A DNA stretch of 64,000 nt from contig JAHHHH010000018.1 of assembly GCA_019359415.1 (NCBI GenBank), positions 31,728 through 95,727 of the forward strand, read 5' to 3'. Numbering within the stretch: the first letter of the stretch is position 1; each line of letters begins with the position of its first letter. Shown piece after piece: positions 45,675 through 55,421 of this stretch. A program made the translations under genes and the position numbers. A model generated the notes under the pieces. The model was not told where the DNA came from. It was given only the letters and a program-made list of their open reading frames with translations, and searched no databases. The DNA comes from Iphinoe sp. HA4291-MV1. Its GTDB lineage: Bacteria > Cyanobacteriota > Cyanobacteriia > Cyanobacteriales > Nostocaceae.

Positions 45675-46751
45675 ATGAATCAAGAACATCCTTATCATCC
45701 CGTTATTCCACCAGTTTCAGAGGGAGTACCACGTCCGCTGTGGTCTGTCATGATTCCAACCTACAATTGTGCCGGATATTTGCGCGAAACGCTTGCTAGT
45801 GTGCTAGCACAAGATCCAGGACCTGATGTGATGCAGATTGCGGTTGTTGATAATTGCTCAACTGAAGACGATCCAGCAGCAATTGTCGAAGAACTGGGAA
45901 TGGGACGTGTAGAATTTTATCAGCAGCCAATGAATGTAGGTAGTTTAAAAAACTTCCAAACCTGTTTTGAATTATCTCGAGGGCATTTGATTCATCTACT
46001 ACATAGCGACGACTGCGTGCGTGAGGGTTTTTATCAAAAAATGGCACAACCCTTCAACGAACATCCAGAAATCGGTGCTGCTTTCTGTCGTAGCATCTAC
46101 ATTAATGCTCGTAGCAATTGGCAAGGTTTGTCCTCAATGGAACTGCCTGAAAGTGGTATCCTACCTAGTGATTGGATAACGCGGATTGCTGAGCTTTGTT
46201 GTATTTCAGTACCAGCAGTTGCGGTGGTGCGCCGTGAGGTCTATGAAAAACTGGGGGGATGGGACCGTCGCTGCGGTTTGAGCGGGGATTGGGAGATGTG
46301 GGTAAGAATTTTTGCTAACTACCCAATGTGGTTTGAAGCTGAGCCTTTAGCTATGTGGCGCAGTCACACAATGTCTAACAATGTCGTTCACGCCAAGAGT
46401 AGTACCTTCATCCAAGAAAACTTTAATACTGTTGAAATTATTTTTCAATCGTATATACCCAACGGTATGAAGAGTAAAAGTTGCAAGCTAGCAAAGCAGA
46501 ATTGTGCTTTCTTAGCCCTTCAATCTGCCGAATCATTGTTTGCCGAGGATGAGATCTCTAGAGCGATCGCTCAAATTCAATCAGCGCTCAAATATAGCGG
46601 CTCTTTTATAGTTATCAGGTCTGTAGTCAGGATCGTTTTATGGAATGGAATACTATCGCTGTTGCGAAAAATAGGAGGTAATGAAAAATACCAAAGTCAA
46701 TTAACAACTGAGGCAGATTCTACTGAACTATCTAAAGCAGCACCATCATGA
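45675..46751 (+). CDS. GT2 glycosyltransferase
   Basis: 358 residues from the ATG at 45675, just after the previous stop; an upstream in-frame ATG (45597) lies inside the preceding gene and is not used. WSVMIPTYNCAGYLRETLAS, VVDNCSTEDDP and HLLHSDDCV (DD) are the GT-A motifs. Confidence 0.88.
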   Translation: MNQEHPYHPVIPPVSEGVPRPLWSVMIPTYNCAGYLRETLASVLAQDPGPDVMQIAVVDNCSTEDDPAAIVEELGMGRVEFYQQPMNVGSLKNFQTCFELSRGHLIHLLHSDDCVREGFYQKMAQPFNEHPEIGAAFCRSIYINARSNWQGLSSMELPESGILPSDWITRIAELCCISVPAVAVVRREVYEKLGGWDRRCGLSGDWEMWVRIFANYPMWFEAEPLAMWRSHTMSNNVVHAKSSTFIQENFNTVEIIFQSYIPNGMKSKSCKLAKQNCAFLALQSAESLFAEDEISRAIAQIQSALKYSGSFIVIRSVVRIVLWNGILSLLRKIGGNEKYQSQLTTEADSTELSKAAPS

Positions 46752-47062
46752 ACTCGACTCTTTTACAAAGCATAGACGATACAGAGAATACAGAATAAAG
46801 AGGACTCAAGAGAATTTCATGGCTCATTTAGGCTGGCTATAGACAGGAAAACTCTTGGTTATATTTATATAGCAATCCTAAATGATTTGTGAAATCTTCC
46901 CTTGAGGCTGTAAAAAGTCATTTTTACTCACAAAGGACTAGGGACAACACAAACAAGAGTCTCACAACTCAAGCAGGACTGCTATATTTATATCTGTTTC
47001 TTAGTAAAAAGCCAAAAGTACTATACAGTTACCTTGACCAAAAAAATAGTAACCCTATATCT

Positions 47063-48049
47063 ATGATTGAGACTATGGCTCATGATACTAACATACGAAA
47101 ACCCTTAGTTAGCATTATTACACCTACCTACAACCGTCCAGAATATTTGAAAGCTGCTTTAACAAGTGCAGTTAAACAAACTTATCGCAATATAGAGATT
47201 ATTGTTTCCGACAATTGCAGTCTAGAGAATCCGCAATCAATTGTGGAGTCTTTTGAGGATTCTAGAATTCGCTTCTTCCGCAATCCAACAAATCTGGGAA
47301 TGTTTGCCAATACAATGAACGCCTTTAAAAAGGCACGAGGCAAATATGTTGCTAGTTTACTTGATGATGATATGTGGGAAGAAAACTTTTTAGAAAAGCT
47401 TGTTCCTCCAATGGAGGAGCATTCAAATATCGTTTTAGCTTTTTGCGACCATTACATGATCAATGCTGATGGTGAAATAGACTATCCTCTCAGTGAGCAT
47501 TGTTCAAAGTTATTTCATCGGGCTACTCTCAAAGAAGGAATTTACCAACCTTTTTGTAAGCTTAGCTTGGTAGATAGAGCGGTTTCTACTGCGACTGCAG
47601 CTGTCATTCGTCGAGATGTTGTAGATTGGGATAGCATTCCATCGGAAGTGGGAGGTTCATGGGATATGTATTTGAACTACCTGTGTTGCCGTTCCGGTTT
47701 GGGAGCTTATTATTATCCTGCAAAATTGACTCGCTATCGAGTTCATGAACAAACAGATACAATGCTCAGTGGTCGTCTAAACTATCAGGCAAAAATCCGA
47801 AAAGCTCAAGCTGATCTTTTCTGTTACGAACGGTTTATGGAAGATGAGAAACTCCAGGAACTCAAACCATATTTTCAGCAGCAATGGGGCTTTGTCAGCA
47901 CAACTCTAGGAATCGGTTTAATGCGATCTGAGCAACTAAAAGAGGCGCGTCATTATTTTTGGCGTTCCTTGCGTCAGAAGCTAAGTATGCGGGCATTAGC
48001 TGCACTCATACTAAGTTTTACCTCCCCAAAAATAGCAGCTAGATTTTAA
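47063..48049 (+). CDS. GT2 glycosyltransferase
   Basis: The conserved domain begins at PLVSIITPTYNRPEYLKAAL, so an ATG at 47063 (MIETMAHDTNIRKP) is more likely than a GTG at 46889 that would add 58 unrelated residues; 328 residues result. VSDNCSLENPQ and SLLDDDMWEENF complete the nucleotide and metal site. Neither start has a strong ribosome site, so the N-terminus remains open. Confidence 0.82.
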   Translation: MIETMAHDTNIRKPLVSIITPTYNRPEYLKAALTSAVKQTYRNIEIIVSDNCSLENPQSIVESFEDSRIRFFRNPTNLGMFANTMNAFKKARGKYVASLLDDDMWEENFLEKLVPPMEEHSNIVLAFCDHYMINADGEIDYPLSEHCSKLFHRATLKEGIYQPFCKLSLVDRAVSTATAAVIRRDVVDWDSIPSEVGGSWDMYLNYLCCRSGLGAYYYPAKLTRYRVHEQTDTMLSGRLNYQAKIRKAQADLFCYERFMEDEKLQELKPYFQQQWGFVSTTLGIGLMRSEQLKEARHYFWRSLRQKLSMRALAALILSFTSPKIAARF

Positions 48050-48127
48050 AAAGTAAAGAGGAGCTACTAGAGAACTTCTACTCTCGAAAAACAGAAAATA
48101 AAATGAAATTCTATCAAAGGAAAAACT

Positions 48128-49009
48128 ATGCAAGTCTCAGCGTGTATCACAACAAGAAATCGACCGAAACGCCTAAATGAATGTCTGCAAGCATTGTGGG
48201 ACTCCAACATGAAACCTCACAGAGTAGTCGTCTCTGATGACTCTCCCAATTTGGAAATGCAGCAGCAAAATAATCAAATAGTTCAAAAGTATCCAGGAAC
48301 AACTTATATTCTTGGTCCCCGTCGTGGAGTTTGCGCTAACCGCAATAATGCAGTCAATGCCATACCAGCATCGGAAACGGACTTTGTAGCTTTTATTGAT
48401 GATGATATTTGTGTTAAGCAAGACTTCATTGCTGGCGCTTTAGCTCGATACAATCAGATGACGACTGAGCAACAAAATAATACTATTCTTTCAGGTGTGA
48501 GTGAAACTCCAGATGGTAAACACGAAATGATTCCAGGTAAACTATCTTTTCGCGGGTACTTCTGTTATGCTGATGTTCCAGAATCTGTAGCTATTCATGC
48601 TGCTTTATTTCCTCGGTCATTCTTTGAGCAAGAACAGTGGGACGAAAATATCTTTTTTGGCTATGAAGATGCAGAACTTTGTCTACGAGCCTTGAAGTGC
48701 GGGTACAAAATTATACATTTTCCTGAATTGCAAGTTATCCACACAGGCTCAGATCAAAAAAGTGCTTTGGATGAGCCTGGAATTGGCAACATGACAAGGT
48801 ATGAAATATCAATAGAAGCTGCTAGGCTCTACGTTGGTATCAAACGCTATAAAGATTTATTTCCCAATCCAGTCAAACTGATAGTCTTTCTCGTCTTATA
48901 CTTTGTTCATATGACAGCATATCTCTTAAAGAAAGGAGCACTCCAAGCTTGGCCTGAAATTGTTCGTCTTTCCCATGTTCAACGATTATGGCAGCCGTCT
49001 GTTGTTTGA
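48128..49009 (+). CDS. GT2 glycosyltransferase
   Basis: 293 residues. VSACITTRNRPKRLNECLQAL, VSDDSPN, RRGVCANRNNAV and FIDDDI give the GT-A core; FFGYEDAELCLRALKCGYKI is the acceptor-side ED motif shared with rhamnosyl-type transferases. A hydrophobic stretch near 250-270 may associate it with the membrane. A good AAAGGAAA site precedes the ATG. Confidence 0.88.
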   Translation: MQVSACITTRNRPKRLNECLQALWDSNMKPHRVVVSDDSPNLEMQQQNNQIVQKYPGTTYILGPRRGVCANRNNAVNAIPASETDFVAFIDDDICVKQDFIAGALARYNQMTTEQQNNTILSGVSETPDGKHEMIPGKLSFRGYFCYADVPESVAIHAALFPRSFFEQEQWDENIFFGYEDAELCLRALKCGYKIIHFPELQVIHTGSDQKSALDEPGIGNMTRYEISIEAARLYVGIKRYKDLFPNPVKLIVFLVLYFVHMTAYLLKKGALQAWPEIVRLSHVQRLWQPSVV

Positions 49010-49055
49010 GTTCTGAATTTATTTTGTCTAAATTTATTTTGCAGGATAATTAAGC

Positions 49056-50207
49056 GTGAAGCTCTGCATTGTTACCCACAACGTCATAAAAGGTGATGGA
49101 CAGGGTCGAGTAAATTATGAAGTTGTCACCGAAGCAATTCGTCGTGGTCACCACATTACCCTAGTGGCAACTCAGGTAGATCCAGAATTGCAACAAAGTA
49201 ACTATGTGAACTGGGTTGTCATTCCAGTTGATGGATGGCCTACCGAATTACTCCGTAACTTAATTTTTGCTTGGCGCAGCGCTCATTGGTTGCGTCAAAA
49301 TTACTCTGGGTTTGATGTCGTAAAAGTTAATGGTGCAATTACTTGGGGAAAAAGTGATGTCAATGCGGCACATTTTGTACATGGTTCGTGGCTGAAATTT
49401 TCCTCTCAACAGGTTCAGCCTAAGTCAATTTGGGCTGTACCCAATATACATAATATTTTATACAATTTTTATCAGTGGTTTTACACAGCTTTAAATGCAC
49501 GTTGGGAAAAAGTGGCTTTCCGACAAACGCAAGTTGTAGTGGCAGTCTCTAACAAGATAGCCAAAGATTTGTTAGAAATTGGTGTACCGCCAGAGTCAAT
49601 TCAGGTCATTCTCAATGGCGTTGATTTGCAGGAGTTTTCACCAGGTGTTGCCAATCGCCAAAAATGGGGTCTTCCTGAGGGAGTCACCCTTGCACTTTTT
49701 GCTGGCGATATCAGAATCCCTCGGAAAAATTTAGACACAGTGTTGCACGCCTTAGTGAAAGTACCTGATTTGCATCTAGCCGTGGCAGGCATAACCGAAG
49801 GTAGCCCCTATCCTCAGCTAGCAGCATCCTTGGGATTAAATGACCGGGTGCACTTTCTAGGATTGCGGCGTGATTTACCAGAAGTCATGAGAGCAGCAGA
49901 TTTCTTTGTCTTCCCGTCACGCTATGAGCCTTTTGGCTTGGTAGTTATTGAAGCAATGGCGACAGGAAAACCAGTGATAACGGCAAGCTCGACAGGCGCA
50001 GCAGATTTAGTGACAAAAGAAGCTGGGATAGTTTTGCAAGATTCAGATGATGCTGAGGCTTTGGCTGTTGCCCTTTTGTCCTTGGCAAGCAATCAACAGC
50101 TGAGGCTCGAAATGGGTCAGGCTGCCCGAACTATAGCTGAGCGACATAGTTGGGATAAAATGGCGCAAACTTATGCGGATTTATTAGAAGAGTTAAGAAA
50201 AAGTTAA
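49056..50207 (+). CDS. GT4 glycosyltransferase
   Basis: 383 residues from a GTG at 49056. Starts MKLCIVTHNVIKGDGQGRVNYE, has the donor-binding IPRKNLDTVLHALV and the paired glutamates in SRYEPFGLVVIEAMATGKPV. It is full length for GT-B enzymes of this family. Confidence 0.88.
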   Translation: MKLCIVTHNVIKGDGQGRVNYEVVTEAIRRGHHITLVATQVDPELQQSNYVNWVVIPVDGWPTELLRNLIFAWRSAHWLRQNYSGFDVVKVNGAITWGKSDVNAAHFVHGSWLKFSSQQVQPKSIWAVPNIHNILYNFYQWFYTALNARWEKVAFRQTQVVVAVSNKIAKDLLEIGVPPESIQVILNGVDLQEFSPGVANRQKWGLPEGVTLALFAGDIRIPRKNLDTVLHALVKVPDLHLAVAGITEGSPYPQLAASLGLNDRVHFLGLRRDLPEVMRAADFFVFPSRYEPFGLVVIEAMATGKPVITASSTGAADLVTKEAGIVLQDSDDAEALAVALLSLASNQQLRLEMGQAARTIAERHSWDKMAQTYADLLEELRKS

Positions 50208-50416
50208 AAGTCATCTACTAAAGATAATTCACTAATTGATCAGTGAATAATTCCGGTGTTGCTGAATCACATGGTGATGCGAAGAAATGTAAATTATTTT
50301 CTCTATCTATGTAAAACCTCAACGAACCTCTGAAGAATATACAAAGGTTCAAATCAGATCACCATATTTCACGCTTCCATTCTGCAACGCCATAATTCCT
50401 AAAAGGAGCCACTTCT

Positions 50417-51451
50417 ATGCAAGAATTGCCCTCAGTTGCTGTCTGTATACCCACCTATAATCAAGCTCAATACTTGCTCCATTCCGTAAGTAGTGCCTGC
50501 TCTCAAACTTATCCCAATGTAGAAGTATGGGTTTCAGACAATGCTAGCACTGACGACACACCTGAACTCATGGCACAGATTTGCCAGAACTTTTCCCAAG
50601 TGCACTACCATCGCCATCCGCAAAATATGGGTATGATGGCTAATTGTAACTGGGTTTTGAGCCAACCAGATACTGAATTCGTGATTCGCTTAGACTCAGA
50701 CGACGCTATGCTACCACGTTATGTGGAAACTTTAGTAGCTCTCATGCAGAAATATCCAGAAGTGGGTTGGGCTCATGTCGCTACACAGGAGATTGATGAA
50801 CAGGGAAAACAACGCTCTATACGACGAGTCGTTAGACAACATGAGTTTCAAAGTGCCCAAGAGGCATTAAGAGCCTCAGTTTCTGGTTTGCGGACTGCTT
50901 CTAGCATTTTCATGTTTAGAACCAAAGCTTTACAGGAAGTAGGGTTTTATGGCGACTGTCACCTGAAATATAGCGAAGACTACGATCTGGCAGTCAGAAT
51001 GTCCGATGCTGGCTATGGCAACATTTATTCAGACGACATCTTGGCTGAGTACCGCGTTTGGAGTGATACCGAACACACACGTCCCAAGCGAAAAGGCGAT
51101 CAGATCAAAGCTTATCTTTGGATTTATAAGAAATCTTTATTGCCTGCTTTTCAAAAACGCGGCTGGGATACAAGGGTGATTGATAAGTTTCAGCGGAAGA
51201 TGGCATTAATTCATGCAGCAGCTTGTTTTTCTCCTATTTTTACCAAAACAGAACGAGAAGAACTTATTGGTTTGTTAAAAGAATTAGGCGATTCGCCTTC
51301 TTTACGGCTTCGTCTTTTTGCGTTGTCCTTGGGTCTTGCTCCTTTCTTTGAGTGGCAGCATCATACAAAATTAAAGTTAAAAGGCATAGTTAAGGGGTGG
51401 TTAAGCAAACTGAAATCTGCTTTCAAAGTCAAAAAAACAGAACTAATATAG
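50417..51451 (+). CDS. GT2 glycosyltransferase, tandem copy 1
   Basis: 344 residues. VAVCIPTYNQAQYLLHSVSS, VSDNASTDDTPEL and IRLDSDDAMLPRYV are the GT-A motifs. It aligns over its whole length with the next gene (shared VAVCIPTYNQAQYL, RLDSDD, FALSLG-APFFEWQ and the same C-terminal KLKLKGIVK), so the pair is a tandem duplication. AGGAG precedes the ATG. Confidence 0.9.
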   Translation: MQELPSVAVCIPTYNQAQYLLHSVSSACSQTYPNVEVWVSDNASTDDTPELMAQICQNFSQVHYHRHPQNMGMMANCNWVLSQPDTEFVIRLDSDDAMLPRYVETLVALMQKYPEVGWAHVATQEIDEQGKQRSIRRVVRQHEFQSAQEALRASVSGLRTASSIFMFRTKALQEVGFYGDCHLKYSEDYDLAVRMSDAGYGNIYSDDILAEYRVWSDTEHTRPKRKGDQIKAYLWIYKKSLLPAFQKRGWDTRVIDKFQRKMALIHAAACFSPIFTKTEREELIGLLKELGDSPSLRLRLFALSLGLAPFFEWQHHTKLKLKGIVKGWLSKLKSAFKVKKTELI

Positions 51452-51468
51452 ACCAGAGTGACACTAGC

Positions 51469-51510
51469 GAAGGAAGCTTGGCTGGATAAAGTGGGTTGCA
51501 TTTCTCCTGG
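51469..51510 (+). pseudogene. Possible 3'-end fragment of a GT2 gene between the tandem copies
   Basis: The run GAAGGAAGCTTGGCTGG (51469-51485) is identical to 53628-53644 inside the GT2 gene at 52779, and the next 25 bases remain similar. It encodes EGSLAG then a stop. It looks like a scar left by duplication or loss of a neighbouring glycosyltransferase gene. Confidence 0.45.
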
Positions 51511-51627
51511 TAAATTATCCATAATAAAACTAACTTTTGGTAAGGACAATCCTTGCTTTGTAAGTCAAGGAGGACTCTTGTTCTCACTGCAAGCTTGTTA
51601 AATGTTGTATAACTGAACTACTCAAGT

Positions 51628-52680
51628 ATGACTTCGATGCCAGAATTGCCCTCAGTTGCTGTTTGTATTCCCACCTATAATCAAGCCCAATACTTGATTC
51701 ATTCTGTGGGTAGTGCCTGTCATCAAACCTATCCAAATGTTGAAGTCTGGGTTTCAGACGATGGCAGTACTGACGAAACACCTCAAGTGATGGAACAGCT
51801 TTGCCAGCAGTTTCCCCAAGTGCACTACTACCGCCAGTCCAAAAACCTTGGTATTGCTGGTAACAACACTTTGTTGATGAGCCAGCCAAAAACTGAGTTT
51901 CTTGTTCGCTTAGATTCAGATGATGTTTTATTGCCAAATTATGTAGAGAAACTCGTCGCACTGCTGCAGAAGTATCCAGAAGCTGGTTATGCTCATACTG
52001 CTATCCAAGAAATTGACGAGTATGGAAAAAATCGTTCTATGTCACGAGTCGCTAGGAAAGAAGAGTTTCAAAACTCGCAAGAGGCTCTATTGGCAGCAGT
52101 TCCTGGCTATAGAGTGGCAGCAAACATTGTCATGTTTAGAACAAAGCCATTGCAAGAATTAAGATATTACGAAGGTCGTCCTGAATTTGTTGAAGATTAC
52201 GATTTATCTGTAAGAATTGCAGATGCGGGCTACGGTAATGTCTACGCAGACGAAATATTAGCAAAATATCGAGTTTGGACTGATGTAAAAAAAACACGTT
52301 CCAAGCGTAAGCATTTGCAATTGAAAGGATATATTCAAATTTTTGAAGAAAGTTTTTTGCCAGCATTTCAACGACGTGGTTGGGATACAAAAGTGCTGGA
52401 AAAGCAGAGACGGAAGTTGGCTATTTTGCATTCAGCATACTGTTTCCTGCCTATTTTCAATGAAACAGAACGGGCAGAACTTATTGCTTTGTTAAAAAAA
52501 TTAGGTAATTCACCTGCCTTGCAGCTTCGCCTTTTTGCGTTGTCTCTAGGTTTTGCTCCTTTCTTTGAGTGGCAGCTCCATACAGAATTAAAGTTAAAAG
52601 GCATAGTCAAGGATTGGTTAAGCAAATTCAAAACTCGTTCAAAGCGTGAAAACACCAGGAACAACCTAATTCATAATTAA
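51628..52680 (+). CDS. GT2 glycosyltransferase, tandem copy 2
   Basis: 350 residues. ELPSVAVCIPTYNQAQYLIH, VSDDGSTDETPQV, and VRLDSDDVLLPNYV are the motifs. Differences from copy 1 are spread through the middle third, which binds the acceptor, so the two may add different sugars or act on different positions. The N-terminal MTSM precedes the shared start; an ATG at 51637 would match copy 1 exactly. Confidence 0.9.
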   Translation: MTSMPELPSVAVCIPTYNQAQYLIHSVGSACHQTYPNVEVWVSDDGSTDETPQVMEQLCQQFPQVHYYRQSKNLGIAGNNTLLMSQPKTEFLVRLDSDDVLLPNYVEKLVALLQKYPEAGYAHTAIQEIDEYGKNRSMSRVARKEEFQNSQEALLAAVPGYRVAANIVMFRTKPLQELRYYEGRPEFVEDYDLSVRIADAGYGNVYADEILAKYRVWTDVKKTRSKRKHLQLKGYIQIFEESFLPAFQRRGWDTKVLEKQRRKLAILHSAYCFLPIFNETERAELIALLKKLGNSPALQLRLFALSLGFAPFFEWQLHTELKLKGIVKDWLSKFKTRSKRENTRNNLIHN

Positions 52681-52778
52681 GTCAAAATTTCTAATTTGTC
52701 ATTAACTTATGAATTATGACTTATTAATGATTTGTGAGTAAATAACTCTAACCCAGACATTAACCCAGACATATATTC

Positions 52779-53744
52779 ATGATCACCATCACTGCTATCG
52801 TTCCCACCTACCGTCGCCCAAAAGACTTAACTCGTTGTCTGGAAGCACTCAAGGGGCAAACTCGTCCAGCGGATGAAGTGTTGGTGGTGGTGCGTGATAT
52901 CGACAACGACACTTGGGCACTCCTGAAAGAATTCAACTATGAACCCCTAAAGTTACGTACTGTGACAGTTACAGTTCCAGGGGTGATAGCCGCCCTTAAT
53001 GCTGCCCTTAAAGAAGCCAAAGGGGATGTCATTACCGTCACTGATGACGATGCAGCACCTCATAGTGATTGGTTTGAACGCATAGAGAAGTATTATCTAT
53101 CGGATGACTGTATTGGTGCTGTGGGTGGACGAGATTGGGTGTACTGGCAAAACAAGCTGCTTGATGATGGTACCAGTGAAGTTGTCGGTCAAATTCAATG
53201 GTTTGGGCGTGTTATTGGAAACCATCACATTGGTGTAGGCAAAGCCCGTGAAGTTGATGTTCTCAAGGGCGTGAATATGAGTTTTCGTCGGAGTGCGATC
53301 GCCTGCATTGGTTTTGATGAACGGATGCGAGGTACAGGAGCACAAGTTCACTTTGAGATGTCATTATGCTTGGCATTGAAGCGATCGGGTTGGAAAATTG
53401 TCTACGATCCCGAAATTACAGTGGATCACTATCCAGCGCTACGTTTTGACGAGGACAAGCGAGACAGACTCAATGAAATTGCCATACTAAATTCAGTACA
53501 CAATGAAACTCTTGTTTTGCTAGAACACTTACCACCTGTACAGCGTATTGTGTTCATTATATGGGCTATGTTGGTAGGAACTCAAGAGGCTTTGGGTTTA
53601 GTACAGTGGTTGCGATTTTTACCCAGTGAAGGAAGCTTGGCTGGGAAAAAGTGGTTGGCATCTCTTCGTGGACGTTGGCAAGGCTGGCTAACCTGGCAGA
53701 CGAGCCAAAATCAATCGTCAACGAAGATGATAGTAAGTCAATAA
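52779..53744 (+). CDS. GT2 glycosyltransferase
   Basis: 321 residues. ITAIVPTYRRPKDLTRCLEA, VVVRDIDND and VTVTDDDAAPHSDWF give the GT-A core, and GTGAQVHFEMSLCLALKRSG is the acceptor side. The C-terminus ends with a basic, tryptophan-rich tail (EGSLAGKKWLASLRGRWQG) a piece of which recurs in the 51.47-kb gap. Confidence 0.88.
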   Translation: MITITAIVPTYRRPKDLTRCLEALKGQTRPADEVLVVVRDIDNDTWALLKEFNYEPLKLRTVTVTVPGVIAALNAALKEAKGDVITVTDDDAAPHSDWFERIEKYYLSDDCIGAVGGRDWVYWQNKLLDDGTSEVVGQIQWFGRVIGNHHIGVGKAREVDVLKGVNMSFRRSAIACIGFDERMRGTGAQVHFEMSLCLALKRSGWKIVYDPEITVDHYPALRFDEDKRDRLNEIAILNSVHNETLVLLEHLPPVQRIVFIIWAMLVGTQEALGLVQWLRFLPSEGSLAGKKWLASLRGRWQGWLTWQTSQNQSSTKMIVSQ

Positions 53745-53803
53745 TCATACAATAATCATATTAAGAATTATACATTTATATTGATGAACTTTGGAGTGGC
53801 TTA

Positions 53804-55348
53804 GTGATTCAAAATCAGCTTATCTCAAATACTTACCCTGCAACAAGTAATATCAAACAACCGCCACCCTTGTATGCTTGGATAGCAATTGGAGCGCTGA
53901 TACTTTTTACAGTCGCTGGCATTGCAATCCATGCTGCCAGTATCGTGCGCCCAGGCTACGTAGTAGTATCTTTGGCTGTTGCTATTTTGCTATATCTACG
54001 ATATCCCGCCATCTATATTGGTTTCACCTGGTGGATGTGGTTTATGACGCCGCTGGTATCTCGCTTAATTGATTATTACAGTAACTCTTTTGATATATCT
54101 CGTTTGATACTTGTATCGCAATATTTGGTAACACTTGTTACTATACATACCCTTTTGAAAGAACTTCCCAAATTTTATCGCCAAGGTGGTTTACCATTTA
54201 TCCTTGGTTTTGTGGGTGTGGTTTATGGATTCCTTATAGGATTGATTAAAACCTCACCAGTTACTGCATTCCGCTCTGTTTTGGACTGGATAATCCCTAT
54301 TTCCTTCTCCTTCTACTTATTTGTTAATTGGCAGAATTACCCTCTCTACCGCAAAAGTATTCAGCGAGCATTCCTTTGGGGTATATTGATTACAGGGATC
54401 TATGGTGTTGTGCAATACATGATAGCCCCAGAGTGGGATAGATTTTGGCTAATCAGCACAAAACTCACCAGCTTTGGCGATCCTGAACCTTTCAAAATCC
54501 GAGTTTGGAGCACAATGGCATCTCCTGGACCTTATGCAGTGATGATGATGACAGGTTTGCTGCTGTTATTCACTTCCTCTGGACCATTAACGATGCCTGC
54601 TGCTGGCTTTGGTTACTTGAGCTTCTTACTAACGATGGTACGCACTCTGTGGGGGTGTTGGTTAGTAGGACTGTTCAGCATGATCACTTCAATTAAGCCA
54701 CGCCTGCAAATGCGCCTAATTGTAACCATTTTGGTAATGGCACTTTGTGTCGTCCCGTTAACTACTATGGAGCCATTTGCTAATGCTATCAACTCTCGTC
54801 TACAAACTTTATCCTCTCTTGAAAACGATGACAGCGCAAATGTTCGAAAAAAAATCTATGAAGACGGCTTTACTAAAGCCATGACAAACTATTTAGGTAA
54901 CGGAATAGGAAATACATTCGTCGTCGCTAAAGATGGCAAACTGCTACCAGTTGTTATTGATAGTGGTTTTCTAGAGACATTTTTCACCTTAGGTTGGGTT
55001 GGAGCTATCCCTTATTTGAGTGGAATACTTATACTTCTGTTCACAGGGTTCCAATACCCAGAGTCCCGCTTCGATCCGTTTATGGCTGCATCTCGTGCTG
55101 TTGCTCTTGGTTGTTTTGTGGCGCTACCCGGAGGTAGTGCCATGTTGTCATTTTCCGGCATGATTCTTTGGGGTTTTATTGCCCTTGTCATAGCAGCACA
55201 TAAATACTACCAGCATCAACAATATTACCAACAACAATATTACCAACAACAATATTACCAACAACAATATTACCAACAACAATATTACCAACAACAATAT
55301 TACCAACATCAACAAACTACCAATTTTAATCAAACTGAGGATTCTTGA
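53804..55348 (+). CDS. Wzy/O-antigen-ligase-like polymerase with Gln/Tyr repeat tail
   Basis: 514 residues from a GTG at 53804. About ten to twelve hydrophobic segments span residues 25-465, with a long loop in the second half (about 330-390) as in Wzy polymerases and WaaL ligases. The family is defined by topology more than by motifs. The last 45 residues are a run of QQYYQ units encoded by a 15-bp tandem repeat (55221-55310), giving a polar, cytoplasmic tail of probably variable length. It sits at the end of the plus-strand island, as polymerases often do. Confidence 0.82.
   Translation: MIQNQLISNTYPATSNIKQPPPLYAWIAIGALILFTVAGIAIHAASIVRPGYVVVSLAVAILLYLRYPAIYIGFTWWMWFMTPLVSRLIDYYSNSFDISRLILVSQYLVTLVTIHTLLKELPKFYRQGGLPFILGFVGVVYGFLIGLIKTSPVTAFRSVLDWIIPISFSFYLFVNWQNYPLYRKSIQRAFLWGILITGIYGVVQYMIAPEWDRFWLISTKLTSFGDPEPFKIRVWSTMASPGPYAVMMMTGLLLLFTSSGPLTMPAAGFGYLSFLLTMVRTLWGCWLVGLFSMITSIKPRLQMRLIVTILVMALCVVPLTTMEPFANAINSRLQTLSSLENDDSANVRKKIYEDGFTKAMTNYLGNGIGNTFVVAKDGKLLPVVIDSGFLETFFTLGWVGAIPYLSGILILLFTGFQYPESRFDPFMAASRAVALGCFVALPGGSAMLSFSGMILWGFIALVIAAHKYYQHQQYYQQQYYQQQYYQQQYYQQQYYQQQYYQHQQTTNFNQTEDS
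55221..55310 (+). repeat. Six copies of a 15-bp repeat in the polymerase gene
   Basis: The unit AATATTACCAACAAC repeats six times with an exact 15-bp period (the last differs slightly), so the frame is kept and each copy encodes QYYQQ. Confidence 0.95.
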
Positions 55349-55421
55349 TATTGATATAGACAACGCCTACCAAAATTTGTCCTTTTGTTTTACTTAGTCT
55401 TGAATTTTCAAAAAAATTTAG

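Noticed and set aside
55148-55363. A minus-strand frame rich in LLVILLLV repeats
   Set aside because: It is the antisense reading of the QQYYQ repeat tail of the polymerase.
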